From NCBI GenBank assembly GCA_034096865.1, contig JAWQFJ010005746.1, positions 32,501 through 52,523 on the forward strand: 20,023 nucleotides of DNA, written 5' to 3'. The position numbers and the translations under genes are program-made. The notes under the pieces are model-generated. The model was not told where the DNA came from and ran no database searches. It worked only from the letters and a program-made list of their open reading frames with translations. Shown here one piece after another: positions 10,679-19,151 of this stretch. Each line of letters starts with the position of its first letter. Positions within the stretch are counted from its first letter, which is position 1. The DNA comes from Theodoxus fluviatilis. Lineage: Eukaryota > Mollusca > Gastropoda > Cycloneritida > Neritidae.

Positions 10679-10988
10679 GATAGACTTTCGATAACGGGCC
10701 ACACTGGTGGACTCGTCCGAGGAGAGAGGTGCGAGAAAGATTGCGAAGCTGGCGGGCCACGCAAGCTGACTGGACACTGCATCTGATTAGTGTTAATAGG
10801 TAAGTAAATAAACAAATGTAACTCCAAACAAAATTACTCATATAGTTATTTAGTTATTTAGTTATTTATTTATGCCAACCAGATGTTGTGGCTCGTCAGC
10901 TTGCATGGCCCGCCAGTTTTGCCGTCTTTCCTGCATCCCTCTCCTCGGACGAGTCTACTATAGTGTGGCCCGTTATTGGAAGCCTATC
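10679..10988. mobile_element. Foldback (inverted-repeat) element between two satellites
   Basis: The left arm starts GATAGACTTTCGATAACGGG at 10679. The right arm ends at 10988 with its diverged reverse complement. The arms share ATAACGGGCCACACT, ACTCGTCCGAGGAGAG and CTGGCGGGCCA followed by GCAAGCTGAC. They run to about 10812 and 10850, leaving a loop near 40 bp. There are no coding frames, so this is a MITE-like or foldback structure. The arms differ at roughly one base in six, so the structure is not recent. Confidence 0.85.
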
Positions 10989-11260
10989 TGCACAATTGCA
11001 ACTGAAATGTAGATATCAGTCCAATTTTCAAGTTTATTGAAACTTTGTACAAATGCGACTGAAATACACATCTCAGTTCAATATTTTTAGTTTAGTAAAA
11101 TGTTGCACAATTGCGATTAAAATACAGAACTCAGTTCAATTTTATAGTTTATTGAAACTTTGCACAGTTGCGCCTGAAATGCACATCTCAATTCAATTTT
11201 ATAGTTTACTGAAACTTTGCACAATTGCAACTAAAATACAGAAATCAGTTCACTGCATTT
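10989..11260. repeat. 57-bp tandem repeat, about 4.7 copies
   Basis: TGCACAATTGC-like starts occur at 10989, 11046, 11104, 11161 and 11218, a spacing of 57-58 bp. Each unit carries CTGAAATNCA, TCTCAGTTCAATTTT and TAGTTTATTGAAACTT. It begins at the outer end of the foldback's right arm. An open frame of 80 codons reflects the 19-codon periodicity. Confidence 0.88.
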
Positions 11261-11298
11261 ACCCAACTCTTCCTCTAGAATTTTCAAATAAATGACAG

Positions 11299-11478
11299 AA
11301 TTTGTGGGTTGATCTACTTTGCCACCCAGTGTCAAAAATGGAAACTGGAATTAAAAGAATTCGAACAGAGCTGATGTCAGACCTTGCAACAGAGATATCT
11401 TTAAGAGGCAAGTCAAAATCTACACAGTTAAAAAATTCGAAGCAGTCCACTAGAGTGGTCAAAATGATGACGTCATGA
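11299..11478 (+). CDS. Possible terminal coding exon, unrecognised
   Basis: A frame opens right after a plausible 3' splice site (CTCTTCCTCTAG further up, then AAATGACAG ending at 11298) and runs 59 codons to TGA at 11476-11478. Its product begins NLWVDLLCHPVSK and is rich in Lys, Ser and Thr, with no domain I can name. The same segment is also open on the minus strand, which weakens the case. The stop overlaps a TGACGTCA palindrome (11468-11475). It could be a host exon, a transposon exon or chance. Confidence 0.15.
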   Translation, partial: NLWVDLLCHPVSKMETGIKRIRTELMSDLATEISLRGKSKSTQLKNSKQSTRVVKMMTS

Positions 11479-11569
11479 GGTTATTCAGCTAATTGAGAGT
11501 ACTCCGGTAGGTTTGCAGAGGCGATGTGCTGCACGTGTGTGAAAGACATTTGCTGACTGGTCATTTCCT

Positions 11570-12030
11570 TGCAGGTATCCACGGACCTGTTTGTGGTAAT
11601 TTCCACACAGGTATACATGGACCTGGTTGTGGTAATTTTCTTGCAGGAGTACAAGGGCCTATTTGTGGTCATTTCTACACAGAAGTACATGGGACTATTT
11701 GTGGTTATTTCCATACAACTGTACACGGGCCTATTTGTGGTTATTTCCATACAACTGTACATGGGCCTATTTGTGGTCATTTCCATACAGGTGTACAAGG
11801 TATGTGGTCATTTCCTTGCAGGAGTACATGGGCCTGTTTGCAGTTTTTTCCATACAGGTGTACATGGGCCTATTTGTGGTCATTTCCATACAGGTATACA
11901 TGGACCTGTTTGTTTGTCATTCCCATACAGGTGTACATAGGCCTATTTGTGGTCATTTTCATACAACTGTACATAGGCCTATTTGTGGTCATTTCCTTGC
12001 AGGTGTAAAAGGACCCATTTGTGGCCATCT
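11570..12030. repeat. 36-bp minisatellite, about 13 copies
   Basis: The unit carries TACATGGGCCTATTTGTGGT followed by CATTTCCATACAGGTG, at 36-bp spacing with a few partial units near 11795-11810. As 36 is a multiple of three, several frames stay open on both strands. Many units contain TTCCTTGCAGGTG or TTCCATACAGGTG, which look like a pyrimidine tract plus AG followed by a GT donor, so every monomer mimics splice sites. Confidence 0.93.
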
Positions 12031-12035
12031 CCAGG

Positions 12036-12116
12036 GTTCGTACAGGTTTTTAGATACAAAATTCCATGACTTTTCCATGACTTTCCATGACCTTCAACAA
12101 CATTTTCCATGACCTA
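12036..12116. repeat. Degenerate TTCCATGACTT repeat
   Basis: Four to five loose copies of TTCCATGACTT, spaced 10-22 bp, after the minisatellite. Similar decamers are common in non-autonomous animal repeats. I could not assign one. Confidence 0.6.
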
Positions 12117-13410
12117 GCGTACTGTGTTACATGACAATTTTAAAGAGAAAAGTGTATGGCGCACGACCAAACTCACGCACAATACACCCGTTGTAAAAAA
12201 AAATATAATTCTTTTTATTATTTTTACAGCAGATTGATTCAAAAACTGACAAATGCAGAAAATTTTCAAACACGTACTCCTTAAAATGATGATACTTTTG
12301 TCCCAAATTGTCTGGTGCTTCAACGATTAACGCACGCTGAATGTGGTAATCGAGCACGCGTCTACACAACGCCATTGCGGTCCGATGTACACACAAACAT
12401 GTGGAAAATTTCCGCCTGTTTTCTCCTTTCAAGCGCACAATCCGGGCGCTAGACAAAAAGTAGATTCGTCGTACATTAACATCGAATATAGCGTTGGAAG
12501 GGGGAAATCTAGTAGAATCCGAGGGTGACTACGAAATTGATCGGAAAAGCGGGAGTGAGCAAATTTTAACAAAATGTCCGATGACGTTCGAACTTTCATC
12601 CATAACTCGTCTTTCGATTTTCACCGGAAGTTCAAACATACACCGAACGAAAGAGCAATCTTTCTTCTAATGAGTAGTAAAGTTTCAACTTGATCAAATG
12701 AGAAACTTCGACGGACGAGTGTTTAGAAGAGACCAACCCGAGTCGCGAAATGCAAACTCCGTCGAGCCACCGCGAGTCGGTAGTGGCGGAGGGTGGTTTT
12801 TTTACGTAATCGGCTTGTATGTTCTCAGCGGAAATAAGACGGATAACACAAAACTACACGACACATGTTCTTGAAACCTTCTGCTTCATAAACAACTTTC
12901 ATTCTTGTTTTTATTCACAATATTTTGTGGATTGTCCACAATTAGCTATGAAAGTAAAGTGGTATTGCCGAGTGCATTTTGGCTAGTACTGTAGTAGCGC
13001 AAAGATTTGATACAAATTACCACGGAATCCTACCACTAGTTTTAAAAAATTAGACAACTCAGAAAGACTTTCATCTTTTATGTTACATTGGTATTTTGTG
13101 TTATTGATATGTGCGAATCCTAGAAAAAGTGGATTCTATCGAACCGACGGTCACTTCCGGTCTGATGAAATTTCTTCGAACATCGCGTGCGGCGTCTATT
13201 TAGCACTCGCTGAAGGTCCCGAGTTCTACAATACTTTTTCCAATATGTGCAAAATATTGCAATAAATATCTACCTAAATGATTGTTCTAGAATAAACTAA
13301 AACAAAAACCCCAATAAACTAACCTATTTAAGCTGATTTGTCCGTCAAAATCGCATCTGCGCCGTCACGCTCTTACTCGCCATTGTCACTTGTGTGATTT
13401 TGACGGTCAT
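12117..13410. other. Unassigned non-repetitive sequence
   Basis: About 1.3 kb with no convincing gene. A minus-strand frame of 109 codons (12456-12127) has no start ATG and no motif I know. A short ATG frame near 12574 (MSDDVRTF...) stops within 40 codons. A small inverted pair CCGTCAAAATCGCA (13342-13355) and TGTGATTTTGACGG (13393-13406), 13 of 14 matching, forms a possible stem. Confidence 0.5.
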
Positions 13411-13618
13411 GCTATTTAGCGAAATGCCAAAATGGCGCTAATGTCTTCGAAATGGCTTCGAAATGAGCATATATATCGTTATCCCCTTCTTGAATATGAT
13501 ATATTTAAGCTATTCTAATTAAACCAGAACTATATTTGACCAAATTACGTTAGAAACAGCACCATTTTGAAACAGACATGCGGTCGCCATTTCGATCCAG
13601 CGCCAAATGGTAAATAGC
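13411..13618. repeat. Imperfect inverted repeat, ~35-46 bp arms
   Basis: The left arm at 13411-13456 and right arm at 13585-13618 share, in inverted order, GCTATTTA, a CCA..TGGCGCT block and TCGAAATGGC, with small gaps. The centre is AT-rich. The right arm adjoins the point where the hAT-like reading frame loses similarity, so an inserted MITE-like element is possible. Confidence 0.5.
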
Positions 13619-13790
13619 AAAATCGGACATGGATATCCAGCTGTTTTTTCTGAAGTTCAGCATTCAGGGACTCATCAAAGAGCAGCACCAGAGAATCAGA
13701 AGACCGGGCCTTTGCCTTGAGCATGTCTAAGAAATGTGGCCCCAGACCAAAAGTTGTCAAGTACCGGGCTTTGCTTTTACTCCGGTACTG
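13618..13790 (-). pseudogene. hAT-like transposase fragment
   Basis: On the minus strand an open frame reads FGLGPHFLDMLKAKARS, then LVLLFDESLNAELQKKQLD and IHVRF. The LLFDESLN...Q-KQ-D-HVRF arrangement is one I recall from hAT-derived proteins of invertebrates and fish, in which the Asp of FDES would correspond to the first catalytic acidic residue. Upstream the frame runs straight into the 10-bp array, and after HVRF it becomes unrelated sequence, so only about 55 residues are left. It could be an exon of a longer spliced gene, but I see no clear splice sites. The family assignment is from memory and moderately sure. Confidence 0.6.
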
Positions 13791-13798
13791 TTTTTTAC

Positions 13799-13849
13799 CG
13801 CAAAGCCCCGCAAGGCCCCGCAAAGCCCCGCAAGGCCCCGCAAAGCCCC
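13799..13849. repeat. 10-bp array, 5 copies (C-rich on + strand)
   Basis: Alternating CGCAAAGCCC and CGCAAGGCCC decamers, preceded by GTACTGTTTTTTACCG (13785-13800). The same junction flanks the inverted array at 17777-17974. Confidence 0.92.
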
Positions 13850-14055
13850 TTTGTTTTTGTTCTCCTAGTCTCTTAGAGAGACTGTGAAAAAGTTGGTTTG
13901 GGGGGGTGGGAGGGAGATGGTGTATGTATATATGTATGTGTGTGTATGTCATGTTTGTCGATTGAAATGTGTGGCTGCTGTTTACTGCTATATTAGAACA
14001 CTGACGAACACATTGGCAATTTACCCACAATTACTTCCAGAGACTCTCTGTGCAC
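13850..14055. other. Unassigned spacer
   Basis: About 200 bp with a G-rich patch near 13902-13918 and a short TATG/TGTG stretch. No gene or named repeat seen. Confidence 0.5.
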
Positions 14056-14130
14056 GTCAAAGTCAAAGTCAAAGTGATTTTATTGTCATATAAGCTTCAC
14101 AAGCCCTTTTAACAAGGGGGGAGTACAAAA
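14056..14130 (-). mobile_element. LINE/SINE 3' end with 6-bp repeat tail
   Basis: On the minus strand GACAATAAAATCAC is followed by three TTTGAC units (14073-14056). The AATAAA plus short tandem tail matches the layout at 6771-6806, but the tail unit differs, so this is another family. Only the end is recognisable. Confidence 0.6.
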
Positions 14131-14157
14131 CATGAATTAAGTAGCACGTTTCCAAAA

Positions 14158-14285
<128 letters not shown>

Positions 14286-14631
14286 CACACCCGTATGATG
14301 ATCATAAACTTCGACATCAATGTATGAAAGACATGACTGACATCAATCTTGATTAGCCTATAGTAATCATAAACCATGGTTACTGAAAGTCATTGAGGAT
14401 GGCTTGTCACGAACCTATATATAAACATGCAAATGGGTCTTTGGCCGTCTATTTTTAAATGCTCTGAAATGCCACATTTAAAATTGTAGCCTCTTCAATG
14501 AAGCATTGACGTCGAAGTCCCCGTCCTTGAATGCGCATCCTCATTCCACTGGGCGAAGAGGTCAGGGGGCAATGGAACGCATCGCCTAGAAGAGAAATCA
14601 TAGTACCATTTAAAACTGTGTACGTGGTGTA

Positions 14632-15359
<728 letters not shown>

Positions 15360-15853
15360 TGTTGTGACGTTTTCTCGAACCTACTGGCACCGTCGCAGGC
15401 GTGTTTATCAGTCAGGTCACGGCCTTGACCCGCGCGCGACCGAGTTAGGCTAATATTAGCTTGTTGTGACACAGTAAGTCGGTCGCGTCGCAGTTAGGAA
15501 TGTGGGAGTGTGTTCGACATCGTACTGGTAGTTTCTAGAAATTGTGTAAAGGTATATAAGGAGCGAAAGCGAGTGAGAGGAAGAGAGCAGCAGATACGAC
15601 AGAGTTAAAGGTGAGAGCTTTGACTCTCGAGGTAGCGAGTTTCTGCTGTGTGCTAGCGAGCCTCTGCAGTACTGTAAGCAGAGTGAAGCTGTGTGAGCGC
15701 TATACGAATTGCTGTTGCTGATTTTCACCACTGTAGAGATCAGTGCGTGAATAAAGTTCATTGGAAACGATCACCGGAGTCTGTCACTGTGACTTCCTAG
15801 CGCAAGCCAGGAGAACCCCCGTACATCAAGATATTGCAGAGAAGAGTGCAACA
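15360..15853 (+). mobile_element. Probable LTR of a Ty3/Gypsy-like retrotransposon
   Basis: It starts TGTTGTGACG at 15360 exactly where homology between the flanking direct repeats ends. It finishes GTGCAACA at 15853, so the ends form TGTTG...CAACA. Inside are a TATA box GTATATAAGG (15551-15560), a purine-rich leader and AATAAA (15751-15756), in U3-R-U5 order. The following TTGGTTCCACAGACGGC (from 15854) could be a primer-binding site beginning TGG. A second start candidate with the same TGTTGTGAC lies at 15462. No gag-pol follows: after about 90 bp the sequence enters copy 2 of the repeat unit. The tRNA primer is not assigned and no 3' LTR is seen. Confidence 0.6.
15551..15560 (+). promoter_or_regulatory. 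TATA box in the probable LTR
   Basis: GTATATAAGG followed by a purine-rich GAGCGAAAGCGAGTGAGAGG leader, the expected arrangement at a U3/R boundary. Transcription start would be about 25-30 bp downstream. Confidence 0.5.
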
Positions 15854-15949
15854 TTGGTTCCACAGACGGCGAACAGTCCAAGCAGTGACAGTCTACGACG
15901 GAAATGGACGGTGAGAAACGCGTTTTTCGATCTACTGTGTGTGTCGAAC
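15854..15949 (+). other. Candidate primer-binding site and start of internal region
   Basis: TGGTTCCACAGACGG begins at 15855, directly after the LTR. An ATG at 15904 opens a short frame (MDGEKRVF...) that soon enters the GT/GA microsatellite. It may be the start of gag, but nothing identifies it. Confidence 0.3.
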
Positions 15950-15977
15950 GTGTGTGTGTGTACGTGTGTGTGTGTAC

Positions 15978-16063
<86 letters not shown>

Positions 16064-16665
16064 GTGAAGTCGAGTCAATTAAAAAATTACATTTTCAGAT
16101 GGAACATTAAATTTATAAGCATTTAACTGCTTTTTTAAAAACATCTAACCATTTTTTAAAATGAAGATTTGTTATGGAAAGGTAGATCAACTTACCTGTG
16201 CACCCATCGCTCACACACATCGCAGCCGATAGAGCTTGGACCTGTTGTGACGCAACAAGCCACCTTACACTGCACGCATGGGTGTCGGGGTCGTTGGCCT
16301 TTGTGCATAAGCAGCACCAACTCACCAACACACTCACCAACACACTCACCAACCCACCTGCAATGTTCACAATGATCTTAAAATCGCGCATATGATAGTT
16401 TTACGTTTATGACATTTACGAAATGACATAAACTAAGTTATTTCTGTTTGTTTTTGGTTTGTTTTTTGTGATTACTGTCATTATGGAATTATAATTTGAC
16501 AAACATCCTAACCAACATACAGACTGACTAACAAACTCGCAGTTCGTATTCACGCATTACGTATTAAGCATATTTATTATTTATGATACGATTCGTCTAA
16601 AAAATGTGACATATGTCGTGTGTTATATCTCTGTAACCTAAGTTACGAATGTTGCATTTTTGTCA
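15950..16665. repeat. Direct repeat unit, copy 2
   Basis: Same order as copy 1: (GT)n with TACG interruptions, (GA)n to 16060, GTGAAGTCGAGTCAATT, exon, AT-rich tail ending TTTTTGTCAT at about 16665. After this point the sequence is unrelated to that following copy 1. Confidence 0.93.
16196..16357 (-). CDS. Exon encoding the N-terminal half of a PHD-type zinc finger (copy 2)
   Basis: The 162-bp counterpart of the exon at 14872-15042, with the same donor (CAG|GTAAGT, exon end 16196) and acceptor (ACATTGCAG, ending 16358). All five zinc ligands (C-x2-C-x14-C-x2-C-x4-H) and the aromatic Trp before His are kept. Changes include Asp to Val after the CC pair and Asn-Ser to His-Pro before the first Cys. 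A 10-base deletion and a 1-base gain before the ATG make it 9 bp shorter, so the exon length remains a multiple of three and the zinc-finger frame stays open throughout. No partner exon with the later Cys ligands is visible. Confidence 0.55.
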
Positions 16666-16774
16666 TCATTATGTCAATTATAAGATAGCCTATGTTATCT
16701 CTCTCTGAAAAACAAAAGTCACCTCTGTTACTGTTTATAGTCACACAAAGGGAGGGTGGCCGGGGTCGACTGAC
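16666..16774. other. Short unique spacer
   Basis: About 110 bp between repeat copy 2 and the histone-end palindrome. Nothing recognised. Confidence 0.5.
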
Positions 16775-16846
16775 AACAGTACCAAAAATACGTCGTGACA
16801 AAAGCTTCCGACTAAAATTGTATTCTTTCTTGAACAAATAAATTTT

Positions 16847-16862
16847 GGCCCTGAAAAGGGCC
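16847..16862 (-). terminator. Histone mRNA 3' stem-loop (left arm)
   Basis: On the minus strand GGCCCTTTTCAGGGCC is a 6-bp stem with the TTTC loop, matching the consensus GGYYYU-loop-ARRRCC bound by stem-loop binding protein. The matching CAAGAAAGA element lies at 16832-16824, 14 bases after the stem, at the usual distance for U7 snRNP. Processing would point leftward, away from the palindrome centre. Confidence 0.85.
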
Positions 16863-16923
16863 GTTTGTTTCTTCGTCTCGAGCGCTGGCCGTCAGGCGTG
16901 AACCCCAGGGGTTCACGCCTGAC

Positions 16924-17253
16924 CAGTGCCGGACCAAATGAGTTGTGGGGGGGGGGTCCTTTTTGGTTGGGGGGGACAAATCAGCGAAGTGGCGAAGCCA
17001 CGAGCGCGCGCCTGCGAAGCAGGCGCGCAAACTAGGGGGGTCCGGGGGCATGCCCCCCCGGAAATTTTTTGAAAAACGGTTAAAATCTGTGCAATCTGGT
17101 GCATTCTGGGCCTTGTTTTGAGGGGTAAGAGCAGCATTGTTTTTGGAGACACAAAAAAAAAAAACTCAAACCAAGGTACATGCTTTTTCTAGGGGTGGGG
17201 GTGGGTTCCGGAACCCCGGGAACCCCCCCCCCCCCCCCCTGGGTCCGGCCCTG
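16924..17253. mobile_element. Non-autonomous terminal-inverted-repeat element nested in the palindrome
   Basis: The ends are CAGTGCCGGACC (16924-16935) and GGGTCCGGCCCTG (17241-17253), inverted with one mismatch. A 5-bp CTGAC is duplicated at 16919-16923 and 17254-17258. The empty site is visible nearby: GCCTGACGGCCAGCGC at 17283-17298 has a single CTGAC. Inside are three successive GC-rich hairpins near 16985-17062 (GTGGC-GAA-GCCAC, GCGCGCCTGC-GAA-GCAGGCGCGC with a GAA loop, and CCGGGGGCATGCCCCC), a T/A-rich middle and a C17 run at 17223-17239. No transposase. The superfamily is not assigned. Confidence 0.78.
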
Positions 17254-17316
17254 CTGACGGCCAGCGCTCGAGAGGGTTCACGCCTGACGGCCAGCGCTCG
17301 AGACGAAGAAACAAAC

Positions 17317-17332
17317 GGCCCTTTTCAGGGCC
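17317..17332 (+). terminator. Histone mRNA 3' stem-loop (right arm)
   Basis: GGCCCTTTTCAGGGCC preceded by AAAC, with the CAAGAAAGA histone downstream element at 17347-17355. Stem-loop plus this purine-rich element at 14-base spacing is the full signal for replication-dependent histone pre-mRNA cleavage as known from sea urchin. It points rightward, opposite to its twin. Confidence 0.88.
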
Positions 17333-17404
17333 AAAATTTATTTGTTCAAGAAAGAATACAATTTTAGTCGGAAGCTTTTGTCACGACGTATTTTTGGTAC
17401 TGTT

Positions 17405-17753
17405 AATAGTGTTATCATTTGTGTTCATTAATAATATTTCATGAATTTACAAACTGACAAGCACAAGTCCAGTGAGGAAAAACTAATGCATAAAGAAAAA
17501 CAAAATATACATTCAGGAATCCACGGAACACCAAGCACCAATCAGGGAACGAGTAAAAAAAACAACAACTAAGAACGCAATTGGTGAACTTCTAGGGAAC
17601 ATGCGAGGATCGCAGTTTTCTGACCAGTATTAATAGATCGGGTGAGCTCTCCATTGCTGCTGACTGTAGTTAGTTGTTATCAAAAATCCTTTCTCAGTCT
17701 CCTGTCGAGCGGACTGATCACCCCTCACTAATGCAACTTTTAAAAATGGGGGA
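17405..17753. other. Unassigned sequence
   Basis: About 350 bp, AT-rich, with no frame or repeat I recognise. Confidence 0.5.
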
Positions 17754-17976
17754 GGGGGGGGGGGGGGGGGGGGGGGCTTTGCGGGGCTTTGCGGGGCTTT
17801 GCGGGGCCTTGCGGGGCTTTGCGGGGCTTTGCAGGGCTTTGCGGGGCCTTGCGAGGCTTTGCGGGGCCTTGCGGGGCCTTGCGGGGCTTTGCGGGGCTTT
17901 GCGGGGCCTTGCGGGGCTTTGCGGGGCCTTGCGGGGCTTTGCGGGGCCTTGCGGGGCTTTGCGGGGCTTTGCGGTA
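17754..17976. repeat. G23 run plus 10-bp G-rich array, about 20 copies
   Basis: Twenty-three G (17754-17776) followed by decamers GCGGGGCTTT and GCGGGGCCTT in irregular alternation. It ends in GCGGTAAAAAACAGTAC, the reverse complement of the junction at 13785-13800. Four-G blocks every 10 bp give strong G-quadruplex potential on the + strand. All frames on both strands are free of stops, which produces long Ala/Gly/Leu-rich and Pro/Lys-rich frames that I reject as genes. Confidence 0.95.
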
Positions 17977-17989
17977 AAAAACAGTACCC

Positions 17990-18346
17990 CTGACTATTTG
18001 AAAAGGAACTCGATTCAACATCGCTCGAGTGCCCACAGAGAAAGTGTAACCTCAAGACTTCCATAGTCAGCACTTTCCTCACAGTGCGAATTAACTCTAC
18101 ACTGAAAGACTGCACTGCATCGTTCTCACAGAAGTGCTTGAAAAGAAACAGAAAAATCATCAAACTTTGCCACCTGTAACTTTCCCTGCACTCTGGTCCC
18201 AAGGCAGAAAAACTTGTGCGATGAAAACATTGACTGGAAAGACTTAAAACTGTAAATATGCGATCCAGAGAAAGACTGGGCTGTTGCGTTTTCACCAGCA
18301 AACTCATGTTCCTCTCATCAAAGACCTATATATCGGTAGTTATTGT
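17990..18346. other. Unassigned sequence beside the 10-bp array
   Basis: About 350 bp without a recognisable feature. No trace of the hAT-like fragment that adjoins the other array. Confidence 0.5.
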
Positions 18347-18430
18347 CCGCGAAATCCCGCGAAACCTCTTCTACCTCCTTCATCTTTGGTGTAAGAAACG
18401 TGAGAAAGCACACAGTCATTCGAAAGACAA
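18347..18430. repeat. Direct repeat flanking the SAP-exon element, left copy
   Basis: Carries CCCGCGAAACCTCTTCT, then CATCTTTGGTGTAAGAAACG, TGAGAAAGCACACA and TCATTCGAAAGACAA. The same order recurs at 19785-19886. Confidence 0.88.
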
Positions 18431-18687
18431 GATAGAAACTACGATCATAGTTTCCGTCTTCTTGTATTTTATACTTTAGTTAGTTCAAACCCCGTCAAGC
18501 ACCCGACATTTAACGTCTGAAATGAGCGCTTTTGCGCGGGTAAAGGGAAGCAACTCGCCGCTAGGTGGCGCCGTCGAGGCGCGTCAACCTTCTCTGTCAG
18601 TGAATCTCTGTTCCGTACTGTAACTTTCATTCCGGCGAACCTATTTGAGCCTTATTTTGCGATTTCTGCATCTTGTGACTACCGAAA

Positions 18688-18788
18688 ATGGCAAAACCAT
18701 TCGGAGAGTGGACTAACCAAGAGTTGAGAGCTGCATTACGTCGGAGAAATGCACGGATCTCTGGACGAAAGGCTGATTTGGTGGCAAG
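18688..18788 (+). CDS. First coding exon with SAP-type DNA-binding motif
   Basis: ATG at 18688 sits in a good initiation context (ACCGAAAATGG). It opens 33 codons plus two bases, ending at AAG|GTAGTT, a plausible 5' splice site; without splicing the frame stops at 18790-18792. The peptide begins MAKPFGEWTNQEL and continues LRAALRRRNARISGRK then ADLVAR. The L-x3-L-x2-R-N-x2-SG-x-K-x-x-L-V-x-R pattern is the core of the SAP domain (two short helices that bind AT-rich DNA). The exon breaks off at the last SAP helix, as is normal for a multi-exon protein. Similar N-termini occur in invertebrate proteins linked to mobile elements. No later exon is visible within the element. Confidence 0.62.
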
Positions 18789-19151
18789 GTAGTTCAAGAG
18801 TTTTCTCAGATTCACAATCGCATTGTTTTGACGCTGTACAATAGTTATTGATCTATATATTTTTCGGTGATAGTTAATGTGTTATAAATTACCGAAGTGG
18901 TGGAAAATGGCAGGATTTTGTTCAGTGGCTTAATTTGTTCAAGTTGTTGGCAATTTCGTTAAATACTAATCTAATGTAGGTATGTCACAATGATTTTTTT
19001 TTGGGGGGGTGGAGGATTAAAATACACCATTAAAAAGCACTAAAAAGTAGAAACATTGTAGAATTTTTTTTAATCGGTTAATATTTTTTTAATGACGTTT
19101 ATTTGAAGGATTAAAATATTTGTGAAGAAAAGTGCTCCCAAATTTTTCTGT

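Larger units (their letters stand above)
16775..17404. mobile_element. Inverted pair of identical 130-bp arms carrying histone-type 3' ends
   Basis: The arm at 16775-16904 is the exact reverse complement of 17275-17404 (130 of 130 positions by eye). Both contain, reading outward, a GC-rich block with CCAGCGCTCGAG, a histone stem-loop and a histone downstream element. Next to the left arm the sequence folds around a single base at 16907 (AACCCC-A-GGGGTT), so the original centre was a near-perfect palindrome. A second copy of GGTTCACGCCTGACGGCC marks a small duplication on the right side. A 330-bp element lies inside. No histone coding sequence is present, so these are captured 3' ends and not genes. 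Confidence 0.88.

Noticed and set aside
12127..12456. 109-codon minus-strand frame
   Set aside because: It has no ATG start and no motif I recognise, and lies in AT-rich sequence with poly-Lys/Phe stretches.
12574..12692. Short ATG frame beginning MSDDVRTF
   Set aside because: It stops within 40 codons with no splice donor at the end and no known motif.
17630..18307. 225-codon minus-strand frame with a Pro/Lys/Ala-rich repeat
   Set aside because: Most of it is the 10-bp array, which is open in every frame; the rest has no recognisable motif.
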